The notes under the pieces were generated by a model. It worked only from the letters and a program-made list of their open reading frames with translations. It was not told the DNA's origin and did no database searches. Below, piece after piece: positions 46,387 to 58,671 of a DNA stretch of 64,000 nt. Source of the DNA: Amblyornis subalaris (lineage: Eukaryota; Chordata; Aves; Passeriformes; Ptilonorhynchidae); contig JACAXG010000014.1 in assembly GCA_018881555.1 (NCBI GenBank), positions 7,243,213-7,307,212 of the forward strand, written 5' to 3'. A program made the position numbers and the translations under genes. Positions within the stretch are counted from its first letter, which is position 1. Each line of letters begins with the position of its first letter.

Positions 46387-46422
46387 GGCTGAAACTNTAG
46401 GTTCGGCTGAAACTGTAGGTTC
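46387..46422. repeat. 18-bp tandem duplication
   Basis: The unit ggctgaaactgtaggttc occurs twice in a row; one copy has an N in place of a base. Confidence 0.9.
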
Positions 46423-46639
46423 AGCTCAACCCAGGAGCTCTGTGCTGGATTCTGTCCAGGTTAATCCAACAGACCTTTTTCTAACTATAAAACACATCTC
46501 TAAGAGATAAGCAAACACAAAACCAGTAAGCCNCGCAGAATTATGAGGCTTATTTTTGGGAAATAACTCTGAAAGAGGTCCTAGACATAGCTCTGATCAT
46601 AAAACTCAGGAAAAATACTGGAAAAGTTTGCTTCTTCCC

Positions 46640-46970
46640 TTTTAAATTGATTGACTCCCCAGACACTGCTTTAATTATTCATGCAGATGATGCGGTGTTT
46701 TGTGCAGCAGTTTCTGAGAATCCAGCACCAGGAGTGCTCCCTGATTGTTACTGTCATCAGAAACTGCCCACCATCCTTCGTCTTATGTAAATTTAATTCC
46801 AAACACACCACTTCATGCTTTATTATCTCACAACAGCAATTGCATTTGGCCCTTTGATTCATCTGTGGAGAATGCATTATGAAGCAAAGCATAAATATCA
46901 TAAAATGGTTAGTTCATGGGGCTTCTAATTTCAGGAACATCACAAAATGCTAATTCGTAGACTTCATACT
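46640..46970. promoter_or_regulatory. Candidate conserved non-coding element
   Basis: A motif-dense stretch with taattattcatgca, tatgtaaatttaatt, gcaattgcattt (POU/octamer-like), ccctttgattc (TCF/SOX-like) and tgctaattcg (homeodomain-like), and no repeats. The composition resembles deeply conserved developmental enhancers. This is inference only. Confidence 0.3.
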
Positions 46971-48759
46971 AGCACAAAAATANATTTCAGTGGATGTCGT
47001 GAGGGTAAATCCCTGCTTTCGTCCTTCACTGGGAAAATGCTGCAGCTTAAAGAAACTTAAAAGCTGTAATAAAACTTACAGCAAACTAACTTGCTGNAGT
47101 GTTCTTCCACTCTTCAGTTTATTCTGAGTAAAAAAATAAATAAATGTTAAGAGCCTTCAAAATAGTCTAGAAAGGAACTAAAGTAATGAAAGAATGGGTT
47201 GCATTTTCCTCTCTTTTACCTGCCATATATTATGGGGTGCAGTTGTTTCCCTGTTGCTGTAGTTGTTCTTAAAACATGGCAAGACTGTACCTTCCAGGTC
47301 GTTTGCTAATTGTAATGGTACTGAACCACAGCAAAGCCAACTCCATTTTACCATGTGTTGCTCAAGAAAGAGAAAAGCNAGTGCCTTCAGGCAGAAGCCA
47401 GAGGCATCTGTGTGCATTTCCAAGTGGGGACTGTATGGACTGTATGGCAGAGGTAGGAGGTCTGGGTTGGGAGAAAGGAGTATATTGAGTAGAAAAATAT
47501 GAAATATGCTGTTTACAAACACCACTCTTGTTCAGGGTGGAGGAGGCACTCAGTGCTTTTTCACTTTATGATGTGTGTGTGAAAACTTCACCCACGGATG
47601 TTGCTCCACCGATTCGTCCCTATTTTCAAGCACAATTTGTTTTGAAGATGCATAGACCAGGCAGAAACATGGATTTATTTTGGCTTGTATGTAACAACAT
47701 AAGTAGCAGAAAAAGTTTGGGCAGAATTTCCCAGCTGTTAGAGGCGAGTGTGGGGTGTGCCTGTGTGAAAGAACAGGGGATTGGGGCAGGCTGGAAAGCT
47801 GCCTGGGCTGGCTCTGGGCAGCTCCAGCTTGCANGGCCAGCACTTACACAGCCCAGCAATAGGTGTTAGTGCCTTGTTAGAATTTATGAAGTGATCTATG
47901 CAGAAGATAATTTCGTTTTCAGCAGTTACCAACCTAAGATGCTGAATGCTACTTTTCAGTTTTCTGAGATCATGAAAAGGCCTGTCCATATTGAACAGCT
48001 CAGTGAGTGTGTTTGCTTGGAGAAAGCCTGAGTCCCTGGGACTCCTGCTTGCTACCTTGAAGGAACAACCTTTAGACCATCCCCAAACATGTCACACTCT
48101 CCTGTCTCCTTTGGTCCAGTCACCTGCCTCGTGATGATGGAAATTTCACTCTGGTTCTGTTGGCCATTTGGCTCTGTAGACAGTAGGCAATTTGGGGCCT
48201 AAAGATGGTGTACAAACAGTAAAGGACTTGTTAGCTTCTGCTTTTCTTGTCCATTAGTTATAAAACTTTTCTCGAATCAGAATTAAGTCATTATGTCACA
48301 CAATAAAATTTGCCAGGTATTGTTGTGTCACCTTCCATGTCTGGTAAATAGTACAGCAAGTTCAGCCTGTGGATGTGTCTATGGATGTGGTTCTTTCAGA
48401 AAAAAAAAGCAGATTCACCTACTTAGTTCATATTTCTGCAAGTCTAAATCTGAAGTAATCTGCTCTTAACTGTAATTTTCAGCATTAAACCCAACATTGT
48501 TTTCTAGCCTGTGTTCAGAATTACTTGAAAATTAAAGAAGTTAGATTATTGACTGATGCACATTCAACCTCCTTTTGCTGGGGTGCACAGAGATCTATTG
48601 ATTTATCTTAGTGAGAATATACTGTTCATTGTTTCTCAACACCTTTATGTAGCAGGGCCATTGTACTCGTCAGCGGGAGTTCTGATAAAAGCTCATCTAC
48701 TCTTGTTCTCCTGCAAGCAGTGGTAATTACACATGTAACAAGGAACAAAATAGATACTA

Positions 48760-48793
<34 letters not shown>

Positions 48794-51480
48794 TTGGGAT
48801 GATAGCAATTGGAATAGGGAAGAAATGGGATCCTGCACCTAGCACGGGCAGTGCTATTTTTTTTAAATTTTGGATCATGCTTGCTTAGGATCAGAACATT
48901 TCTTTGTGTAATGTGGCAACCTTGATTTTTGTACTGGCTATCAAAACTGTTGAGTTTGTAATTTTAGTCTCTGCAAATCGTCATCATTATTTACTCTTAG
49001 ATGAATAATTTAGATATGTTACTTTTACGAAGACTGGAAGGAAAATTGAGTCTGTATCTCCAACACCAGCAGAGAGTTTGTAAATTGTATTAGGATGGAG
49101 TTTCTGAAATCCGGTCAGTGCTGTAGATTATTTTATATATGAATGGAGAAAGGTGAAGTATATTTATTGCAAGGTGCATTTAAATTTTCAAACCCGTAGG
49201 TAAACTTTAACTTCTTAATATTAATAATATGACATTGGTAGGAAAACAAACTTGCTCACCTTGTGTTTTTATATTTTCTTTAATTTTGGATATTACAAAC
49301 AACATCGGCATGGAAAGCTGTAATAGCCCATGATTTCTAATATTGGGTAAAGCACAAATATAAAATATACTTGAAGCTCAGCTCTAAGTAGATTATAAAC
49401 ATTTAATATAGAATGTTATCATAATATTCAGAGCACCAAATTGCAGACTTCTGTCACCCACTTTCAGGCATGCTTCTGAAGATCATAGTTAATTCTGCTG
49501 ATTTATGGTAATGCTGTAGCACTATCATATGCAGCATCAGAAACCACTAACAAGCTTAGTATAAGCTTGGACTGAAATGGTTTGAGGTTTAAATTTCTGT
49601 AACGATTATAAACTAGAGGGAGTGAAATCCCACTTCAGCAAAAAAATAAAAGTGTCTTGTTACAATTCAATATTGCATCCTCTCTCTCTCCCCCTCTCAT
49701 TCCAACCCCCCTTACTTTCTCTTCTCTCTTTAGCTTCTCTGAGGAGCCATATTTGAGAAAAGTAATTTTAAATTGTGACTGGCATTTTTAAATTTAAAAA
49801 TAATCCTTTTTGTATGCTAATGCGCTTTATAATTAGGAGACACAATGNTAGCATTTATTGGAAGTAGAAAAAAAGCTCAGCTGAAAAGTATTAAAATCAA
49901 CTAGATTTTTTTTGCCCATTTCATTTGAAATGATAGCTATTTATAAAACAAATCTGATGAGTTTGCCAACGCTTTCCATAAACATTTTAATAACACATGT
50001 CATATTTGACTGTCTCAGGGATACTATGGACTGCAATTACCATAAAATCTGTTTCAAATCTCACTCTGGACATACAGTTAATAGGAAGGTGTGCAAAGAG
50101 AAAACATTATGAACCAGAACTTTAAAGGATGTAAATCACAGTGCTGTTGCTCTGAAATCCAATCAAAAGAACTGCATTAACTTGGAGCTGTTGAGAATCT
50201 ACGTTTGGTTGTTCTCTGCACACACTGGGCTCCTCTNTCCTGTGCCTTTTTGAGAGCTGCACTCAGGAGCCATTTCTGGCAAAGGGACAATGCTCTACTG
50301 CAAATANGGAACTTTGGGAACCTTGTCATTGGTTCAGGCAACATTCTGCCATTTTCAGATTCTAGATTCCTCACTCCCAGCAGCCAAAATTGATTTTTCT
50401 CTCTCTAGACATATGAAAGTGTAAACATTGTGCAAGATTTTGAAAGTATTTGAAATGTTTATGTTGTGGACATCAAATTTGATAGCAACCATCAAATCNC
50501 GATTTCTGAGTATCAAGCCTTAAAGAAAGCTGGTTTTAAGTTATCTCAGTTTGGGCAGGCAAAAAAATTACAAATCGCCACTGCCTTCCCTTTGAGGCCC
50601 AGTGGTGTCGTTCATCAAAATTAAGGTCAAGCAAAACACTGCGAGGAAAACCAGCTACATCCGTCCTTTCTTTTTTTTTCGTGAAACTTGTACTGAACAA
50701 NTTGTTCTACCTTGGTACAACCTATTTGATTTTGTAGAGTTNTGTTACTTGTTTCCCATCTATTAGAAATCATATCATGAGGAAGCATCATTGATAACTT
50801 TATTATATTGGGANAAATTCAGGTATAGCTCTTGACTTCAGTGGGACTATGAAATTTGTGAAGGCAAGGAAAAATCATTATCAGTTCTTTGTAATTTATT
50901 TAAGCCAAGCCANGTCTTGTTTACAGTAATCCTATTTGTCCTTCCGTATCGCCATTTTCATTCCAAATNCTTAAAAATAGGTACCGTGACTGAAACAATA
51001 CTCCTAATTATTTTTACTTGCACCTTTTTCCAAGTAAATTCCATAGAATTTTCCATCTGAATCCAACAGCATCAAGATGTGGTGCAGTAGTTGATTGTAT
51101 GGTGAGAAGTTTTGCCTTCATCANGGGGAAATTGGTGCAGCCACCAAACACATCACATGAGTCCACAAGAATCATGGGCTCACATACTTCAGCACATCTC
51201 CCATTTCAAGAAGCACGTGGAATCCACTGCCTTTCTGTTGAACNGCTGAGAAAGGGAATCANCTCTTCTGGGATCTGAACCTGTGTNTCCAAGCTGTTCA
51301 GTTGCTTTGCATCTGCTGCCAAGGCTACCAATGCAGCCAATGGTCAAAGATTTTACTCTCAACATGGATCTAACTGGTTCTGTTTCTTTTTCTCCATCAG
51401 CCTAGCAGAGGTGTGAGAAGAAGCCACCAGGTTCTGTAAGATTTGGGAGGGCTCANCATCCGGTGTTGAAATACCGACTC
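46971..51480. other. Intergenic, no gene recognised
   Basis: AT-rich sequence with short open frames on both strands at 47.2-47.9 kb and a CT-rich tract at about 49680-49735. There is a 28-base T homopolymer at 48763-48790. Confidence 0.6.
48763..48790. repeat. Poly(T) homopolymer of 28 bases
   Basis: An uninterrupted T tract (A on the minus strand). It could be the tail of a retrotransposed sequence on the minus strand, but the bases on its right do not resemble a known gene or repeat. Confidence 0.9.
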
Positions 51481-51699
51481 CACATGCTACAGCTTTCTTT
51501 TCAGGATGTCACTCTCCCGCCTCCACACTCACCACCAAACAAACATAGAAATCTACTACTGTTCTCCCCATGCACTCCATTTTCTTCCAATCTGAGAGCC
51601 ATTTGTGTGTATAATTGAAAATTAGCAGTGCAGCTGTTTGAAGAGAGTAATTTATCACAGCACATTGTTCGCTCCTGACACTTTAGACCTGGCTCTAAC

Positions 51700-52150
51700 A
51701 AGGCAGTGGTTGCTGGGGGTTGAGCTGCAGAAAGTGATTCGGCTGTAATGCCGCGTTTCCCCTGCTTTGTTGCTAATTGTAGCCTCTTTTTCTCCATTGA
51801 ATTGGGAGTTGAGTAAAAGAGCTTGTTTGCTCTGTGCGACGAGGCTGCCAGGGCCGCTTGGGCTATTATCACAAGATACTCTTGATCTTTTGAAAAGCAG
51901 GAAATAGAATTTTTCTCCAACAGGGAAAGTAATTTGCGATGCGTCCATTAGTTCTTCATTAAAGCAAGATTAAATTGCACGGCAAATCACATCTGTGTTT
52001 GGATGATTAAAGGGTGGCATTTTAGAGGCCAAAACTAATTACTAGCCAAAATGAATGGGAGTGAAAAAACAGTCATGTTTTTACATTAGATAGTGTGGCT
52101 TGTAATTAGATTCAAGCTAATTCCACTATTTCTTCTCATTTAATGAGATG
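51700..52150. promoter_or_regulatory. Candidate conserved enhancer rich in SOX/POU and homeodomain motifs
   Basis: It contains ctttgttgctaat (51765-51777, SOX half plus POU-like half), aactaattacta, tgtaattaga, aagctaattcc and attagttcttcattaaa. It has few Ns and no recognisable repeat. A minus-strand open frame overlaps it but has no homology I know. The SOX2 neighbourhood on the syntenic chromosome is known to be enhancer-rich. Function here is inferred. Confidence 0.35.
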
Positions 52151-52339
52151 AGCCTGTCCTCATCTTTTTCTAGGCCATGCTAACAGCCCCAAATGTATAA
52201 TTTTGATAATACTGAGAGTTTACTTTATTGAAATTTCTTAGCTACCTGCCACAAGTGACTGTTCTGTCTAGTGGTGCTTCATTATGCATCAACACAGGCT
52301 ACTGTGCATGGCCCAAGCAATATCTCAAGCAATCTCTGT

Positions 52340-52430
52340 ACATTTATATGCCTGTACATGTACATGGCTATGAATTTGCGTGTCTGTATATGCACACACG
52401 TATATAAATATAATGCTCATGATATGTGTG
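52340..52430. repeat. TA/TG/CA-rich low-complexity stretch
   Basis: Interspersed tgtacatg, tatatgcacacacgtatata and gatatgtgtgtg sequences form an imperfect purine-pyrimidine alternating region. Confidence 0.6.
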
Positions 52431-53375
52431 TGTATTTTTGTTAAATGAATGCAGAAATGTTTGAAAGAGTGTGGAAGAAAGGAAGGTAGATCTTTCTGTA
52501 TCCAGAAAGTACAAATCTCCACATAACATTCCTTTAATTATGGAGGTTTGTGGAGGTAGCTTTTCTTCAGGCATGAAAAGNAGGAGGTAAATAGGGGCAT
52601 CAAGTGGTGAGTGATTGAAATAACACAGTTATTTCCTAAATTTAAAATAAAATGAGGTTTTGNTCATTATTATAGCAATAACTCTCAGTCGACCATTGGA
52701 ACTGACAGCTAATTCTAAATGGCCTAGTAATTNATTGACTTTAGGATATGTTATATTCCTAAGATCAACATTTCTTGTTTCTCATAAGGAGATGCTGGCA
52801 ATGAAATTTGGTGCTACTTCTCTTCTTGGGTTCCTGTGCTGAGAAGGAAGGAGGCGTAAAGGGCCACAAATGGGATGAATATGAGGCCCAGAGTACAGAT
52901 ATTGTCCCTTGATTCTCCTCCTTGGGGATTCTCTGAAAAACAATAGTTTGGAGATATGTTACCTGTTCCATAAAATTCCATTGCAGTTACTCCCTGAGAG
53001 AGACAAAGACATGGCCAAGTGTCTGTTCACAGCCCTCAGGCAAACACGCTCCTGGGGAGTGTTGAGAGGTAGCTGGAGCAGGGCAGAGGGGAAGAAGTGC
53101 AGAAANTACTCATTAGTAGGCCTGTTCTGCAAAATCTTATGGCTGTTGGTTTATTTCTTTGAGATAAATATGGATATGTTAAAACTTTTAATGTAAGTGT
53201 GTAATCAGCAAATTACAGGGACTTTAGTACCTTTGTTTGAGCATTTGATGAATAAGTGGAGTATGTATTTCCTTTCTCTTCCAGTTCCCCAATAGGTTTT
53301 TTTTTAAAGATCACCATTGCCATTCTAAATGTAATTTGCCTTTGCCAATCCTTACTATTTCCTGCACCTTTGCTG

Positions 53376-53449
53376 TTTGCCACAGTCAGGAGACAGAACT
53401 ACAGAAGAGACCTTTGATTCAGTCCAGGCTGGCAGTTCTTATATTCTTG
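53376..53449 (+). repeat. Ancient amniote SINE/LINE 3' tail
   Basis: The order gccacagtcaggagacag, gagacctttgattcagtcc, ggctggcagttcttatattctt resembles a widespread amniote repeat tail (tggacctttggtctgacccagtatggcagttcttatgttctt). The family name is uncertain; a CORE-SINE or CR1/L3-type tail is likely. Confidence 0.55.
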
Positions 53450-53464
53450 GCCCTCTCTGGTGGA

Positions 53465-54973
53465 CCAATCACTGCAGGATGCTCCAAATATACCATCATG
53501 GAGGACTTGTGAGAAGGCTATAAACTAATTTGTAATGTAGAGGTGTACTTCAATAAAATACTCATTTGAGCAATATCAAAGAGCTCCCACTACCTTCAAA
53601 ATTCTTTTCATCCTCAGTAATTTATTGGGGCATTTTTTCCTAAATTTTCTTTCCATGCTTTACTGTTTCCTGTGAAACTTAGGAGAGTCAGTTGTGGTCC
53701 ATTTGTTTGCTGCATTATTTTTACTAGATCATTGATACATATTCACTACATCAGACTTCCATTAAAGACAATACTTGCAAATAAGAGCCATGAAACTGCC
53801 TCCTGGCAGAATATCCTAGGGGCCATTAAGCTCACTTCTGAATAATTTTTAGAGATTTGGGGGTTCTCCTAGAGAAGCAACAATGTATTCCATGATAGCC
53901 AGTTTCATCTGAATTTACTACTGACGTTATGCAAACCAAATTGTGAAAATAACACAGATCTAGCAAAGGAGAAGGTGAGCTTCTTGACTGCAAATTGAAA
54001 CTACAGTCACAGAGAAGTGAAGTTCCCCTTGGCCATGGAGTCCTTTCCTACTTATCACTTAGGAACTTTCCAACATCTTAGCCACAGGGACTGGCTTCAT
54101 TGTGTTTTGACCCATGACAGTTCTCTTCAGAGATTACTTGTAGTTGCTTTCCAAGTCCGCTAATTGTTGCTTTTGTCTTTCATGGGATTTCCAACATGAA
54201 TTTTGGGTTTTTTCCCCTTAATTTTTCTTTTTTTTTTTTTAAGTCTGATAAGAATGTGCTTTTAGTGACTCAGGTCACTACTACGCATTATTTCTGTTTC
54301 CCTGGAGATTGGTTTCTGAGTAATGAACATGAAAATCACAGCTTAGTTTTAAAGACTATTTAATATCAAGCAGGATTTGCACTTGGGACATTTTAAAAGA
54401 ATATTTTATAGTACTATTTTATTACATTTATAACATAATACTCTACATTACACCTTATCAAACTCATAGTGATCTTTCTGCTGCAATCCACATGGATCAA
54501 AAAAACCAGTTGAAAAGCTTTGTATTTTGAGTGTTTCCTCTAAAATACTTTAGTCTTCATAAGTTTTAGGGACCCATGCCATTGCACCTGCATTTGAATT
54601 CTCCTAATTACAGAGAACCTTGCTTGCTAAAACAAAGAGAAATCTGTTCATTTATCATTGCTTGTACCCAGAAGAGCTATGACTGACATTCCTGCAGGTA
54701 TTCTGGCAAGCTAAAAGGCTTCTTACAGCTAATGGGAGTGGCTAAGATTCATTTGAAGACAGAAGTCCTATTTTTCTCTAAAGACAATTTAGATTTTCTA
54801 AATCGGAGATTGCAGATTTCAAAACTTTTTTGAGCCCTCTGCTGACCTTGAACACTTCCTGCAATAATGGAACTGAAGTCTGCAATAACAAGCCTTACAT
54901 ACTGCTTCAAAATCACTTATATATCCTGTACTTTTGGCTTCCTAACATATTCCTTTAAAACAGTACATGCAGC
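53465..54973. other. Intergenic, no gene seen
   Basis: AT-rich unique sequence with a T-rich stretch (54211-54240). A minus-strand CTCF-like match (12 of 14 positions) lies at 54832-54845. Confidence 0.6.
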
Positions 54974-55560
54974 TGTTGTGGTTTAATCTCAGGTGACAAC
55001 TCAGCCCCACACAGGTCCTCATTCACTCCNCCCCAGTGGGATGGGAGATAAAATCAGAGGGTAAAAGTGAGAAAAAGCCATGGGCTGAGATAAAGACAAT
55101 TCAAAAGGTAAAGTAAAAGCTGCACACTCGAGCAAAGCAAAACAAGGAATTTATTCCCCACTTCCCATGGCCAGGCAAGTGTTTGGCCATCCCCAGAAGA
55201 GCTGGGCTCCATCACTTCTAACAGTGTCCTGAGGAGACAAATGCCATCACTCTGAACATCCCCTGTTCCTTCTTCTTGCCCCCAGCTTTATGTGCTGAGC
55301 ATGGTGCCATATGGGCTGGGACATCCCCTGGTCGGTTGGGATCAGCTGTCCCAGCTGTGTCCCCTCCCAGCCTCTTGTGCCCCCCCAGCCTGGTGGGATG
55401 GGGCGAGGAGCAGGAAAGGCCTTGGCTCTGTGCAAGCCCTGCTCAGCCAGAGCTAAAACATCCCTGGATCATCAACACTGTTGCCAGCACAAACCCAAAA
55501 CGCAGCCCCACACTAACTATAATTTTCTTATCAACCAACTCTATGCATGCAAATAATTGT
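54974..55560 (-). mobile_element. Solo LTR of an avian endogenous retrovirus
   Basis: The left edge tgttgtggtttaa, the blocks gacaactcagccccacacag and cagtgggatggga, and the later blocks caaaacaaggaatttattc, tgccatcactctgaac, cccagctttatgtgctgagc and gctgtcccagctgtgtcccc follow, in order, an LTR I know from neoavian genomes. That LTR is read on the minus strand, with a degraded TATA-type box near 55288. The minus-strand 3' end (54974) is intact. The other end, near 55550, is diverged or lost, so no clear target-site duplication is seen. No internal viral genes flank it, as expected of a solo LTR. The ERV class is uncertain. Confidence 0.85.
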
Positions 55561-55941
55561 CCAAATAACTTCACTACAGAGGCTGAAAAGCTCAAGAGAG
55601 GATAAAATGCAAGTAATAATTTTTTTATCCATAAGCAGAGGATGCATAAAAAGTTATAATTAAAGTAATAGTAAAAGGCCAGGTTGTCTTCTCCATATAA
55701 ACAAAGGTCAATTATTCAAAGTCTACAGCTCTTTCTGATTGTTTTGCAGATAAAGAAGCATAACTGTTAAGATGGTAATGCTATACATATCACTGTATGT
55801 ATACACATATAATTGTAGAAATCATTGCATATGAAGACCTTATAGTCTAAGGGAAGATAAATATATGCAAGATTAGTAGATCACTAGATTTTTTCAAAGT
55901 ATTATCAATTCACACAAAGTTACATTTCTGATGGGAAGAAT

Positions 55942-55975
55942 AATAGAACCATAGAATATACTGAGTTGGAAGGGA
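55942..55975 (-). mobile_element. CR1 LINE 3'-end scrap
   Basis: The sequence aatagaaccatagaatata followed by ctgagttggaaggga is the reverse complement of the terminal CR1 3' end (…agaatcatagaata…gagttggaaggga). Only about 35 bp remain. Confidence 0.75.
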
Positions 55976-57531
55976 GAAAGCCAACAGAGGAATTGGCAAC
56001 AGTGAATTCTTAGTCTTCTTCGTTATCATAAGTATTTGTATGATTGTGTCTGTACGATGGCGAGAAGTTTGGCCATAGCTCAAGGAATACCGTGAATTGT
56101 GAAGAGGAATTCATGAGAAAAGAGGACAGTTTTATGGCCTGCAGCAGAAGGAAAGTGTCTCTGGGCAAAGATTCCAGGATAGGTAGGAAGAGGTGGAATA
56201 GATCATGAGGACAGCAGCTTTAGCAAGCTGCTAAAGATTTAGACAAGATTTAGCTGGAAGCAAGGAGGGGGAGCCAGCATCCTGTGACTATCCAGCCAGT
56301 GCTTGCTGTCACTGGTGTCACAAGGGAAATCTCAGGAATAAAATTTTATTTGAGACAGAATAATTTATCTAAGTCATGATCTTGGCATTTGGTGGAGATA
56401 CTGTAATTTTAAAAACTTGATCAGATCTTTCAGTAACAAATCCTGTACTATGACAAGTAATATTCAGGTCACACTTCTCCTTTGAAGTTTTAATGGCCAC
56501 TACAATTTTATGTTAGTCACTCACTTATGTTTGAAGTAGGCGTGCAAAGCCTTGGCTGTCTCCATTTGTCTATAACTACTTTAGAAGCTTCTGAAGGCAC
56601 TGAACTCATAAAACTGCAGGCTTCAAAGAGCTTATTCAAAGATTCCATTCTGCTGCTGCCATTTATCAAAGGGGCACTTTTAAAATATATATCTCTTTAT
56701 AATAAAATGTTTTTTAAAATATAAACCTGACAGTGGGGATGATTAAAACAAAATCTCCATTGGCTTCAATGGCAGCAGAACTGAGTTCCATAGCTTTAAA
56801 TATAATATTTGTATTTCTACAAATAATGTTANAGTCAAGTAAGTTGCTAATATAATGAAGCACAATTCATTTTCTCCTCTTTTTATTTTCTCCCATAATA
56901 ATTTTTTGGAACTTCACTGTGAATTTAACCTTGAACTTTAAATTAAATTTTAAATTTAACCCCATAATACAGAAAAGGATTGTCTCTCCTAAAGAAAACA
57001 GGAACNCACTGTTTCTAAGTAGAATTAATTCTACTCTCTGATGCAAACCTGAAGGGACAGTAGAATGTTAATGTTAGGTTGCAATTTATTAAAAAAATAA
57101 ATCCTAATATATTTTATTTTATCTTGTCATTTATCTATCCCATGATAGATCTTTTTGAGATCTAGTACATGATTCTAGATAAATCACATGGCATTGAGTT
57201 ATTTTATATCCCACTTAAAACAAGAATAACAATACTTACATACATGACCTTCATAGCAGATGGTCTCCTGTCCAATCCAGTTCCCCAAAAAAACAGCAGG
57301 AGACTTTCCATTGACTTTACTAGATCAGCCCTTTAACTCATCATCTTCTGTAAAGAATCANGGCCTGTGGGGAAAGTGGTAGTGCATGTCTATGAAATGG
57401 GTATGGTATCAACCAGCAATGATTTTAGAAATGCTTCTTTAGGGTTATAAAATCCCCTACTCCTTCTTTAATCCGACACCTTGGTCGCTTGTTTTGTTTG
57501 CTCCAAGAGAGGACATCATAACATCACATCT

Positions 57532-57545
57532 GTTGCCATGGGAAT
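57532..57545 (+). promoter_or_regulatory. X-box-like RFX motif
   Basis: GTTGCCATGGGAAT matches 12 of 14 positions of the palindromic X-box GTTGCCATGGCAAC. Confidence 0.3.
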
Positions 57546-57621
57546 GGCTGTGATTTTGCAAATTCAGCCTTGTGTCTCCATGAAATCAGGCAGAACAAAA
57601 GAAATGGGCAATAGGGAAAAA

Positions 57622-57643
57622 GCCCTTGTCTAAGGACAAGGGC
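57622..57643. repeat. Perfect 9-bp hairpin with a 4-base loop
   Basis: gcccttgtc, taag, gacaagggc: a perfect inverted repeat with a tetraloop-size spacer. Confidence 0.9.
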
Positions 57644-58640
57644 AACTTGATTCTAAATTCAGACTTAAACCCTTTGTCTTCAGGGGGATAATTCCCCATC
57701 GAGCACCTTTTGAAACTCTCCTTTTCTGTCGTTACTTAGGTGGTTTCCCTGATTGCCTTGGGAAGGGAATTCCATATCCAGTCTGCTTGAGCACTGCCTA
57801 GTAGAATGGCCTGATTCAAGTCTCTGAACTCCTCATAAATGTCCTCGGATGCTCCATGTAGTTGCTGTATAACGTTGGAGGTGTGCATGTGCCATAGCTG
57901 TAAGTGCTTTAAAGTTCTCCAAATGCCAGAAGTCCTGCCTGAAGTTCAGCCTCTGCATTGTGCTGCCTAACAGGTAAGACCAGGAGAGCACATGGGCTGA
58001 TTTCTTCTCTGGAGGCTGTTGCAGTTTAGACTTTAGTCAGAAAAAAGATGGATGATTGTGATTTTTCGTTCAATAGTTCCATTTCCACCCATTGCAGCCA
58101 ACAATGTCTTCAACCATCAGCCTGAAGATAAAACACTGAAATAATCCCAGTGGTGGGAGGTGGCAACTTTTTTTTTTATGCTGTACGGTGGTTTTTAAGG
58201 GAGATGTATTTCAAGGCACCTTTGATCAGCATTATTACTTGACAAAAATAGTTTTCTTTATAATAAATTGTTGAATAAGAGCATTGATTATTATGGTTCA
58301 AACCTTTCTAATGAATCTATGTAATGGGAGGTTGATCAGATGAAATATTTATGCAGAATGAATAAAGAGGCCAAAAGAATTATTGCAGTAAATTGACTGA
58401 ATATTATGAGAGCTACTGAAAAAGTCTTCTTTTCAAACGATANTGTTAGCAAACAGGTACAGACTTGAACAGCAGTCATTAGAAATTTACACCTTGGCAC
58501 AACTGCAGAAAACAGAGTTAGCAAAAAGTTAAAGAGAATGACAAATTAGTTTTCATAAACCTGGAACAACTCTAAAATATTTCAAAACTGTGCCATGAAG
58601 AGGTGAAATAGTGTGTCCAGCTAAGCTAGCATTATTGTAT

Positions 58641-58671
58641 TAAAACACAGCTTCAGTTTTGCTGTGTTTTA
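58641..58671. repeat. Perfect 11-bp inverted repeat with a 9-base loop
   Basis: taaaacacagc, a loop of 9 (ttcagtttt), then gctgtgtttta. It is too short for a typical microRNA precursor. Confidence 0.9.

Noticed and set aside
51501..51920. 139-codon minus-strand open frame
   Set aside because: No recognisable domain. It coincides with a candidate non-coding element and a second open frame on the same strand, so chance is likelier.
53450..53463. Minus-strand CTCF-like sequence
   Set aside because: 12 of 14 matches, but with differences in the invariant GGC core.
55247..55605. Open frames of 62-109 codons near 55.3-55.6 kb
   Set aside because: They lie in the LTR and its edge, which is non-coding.
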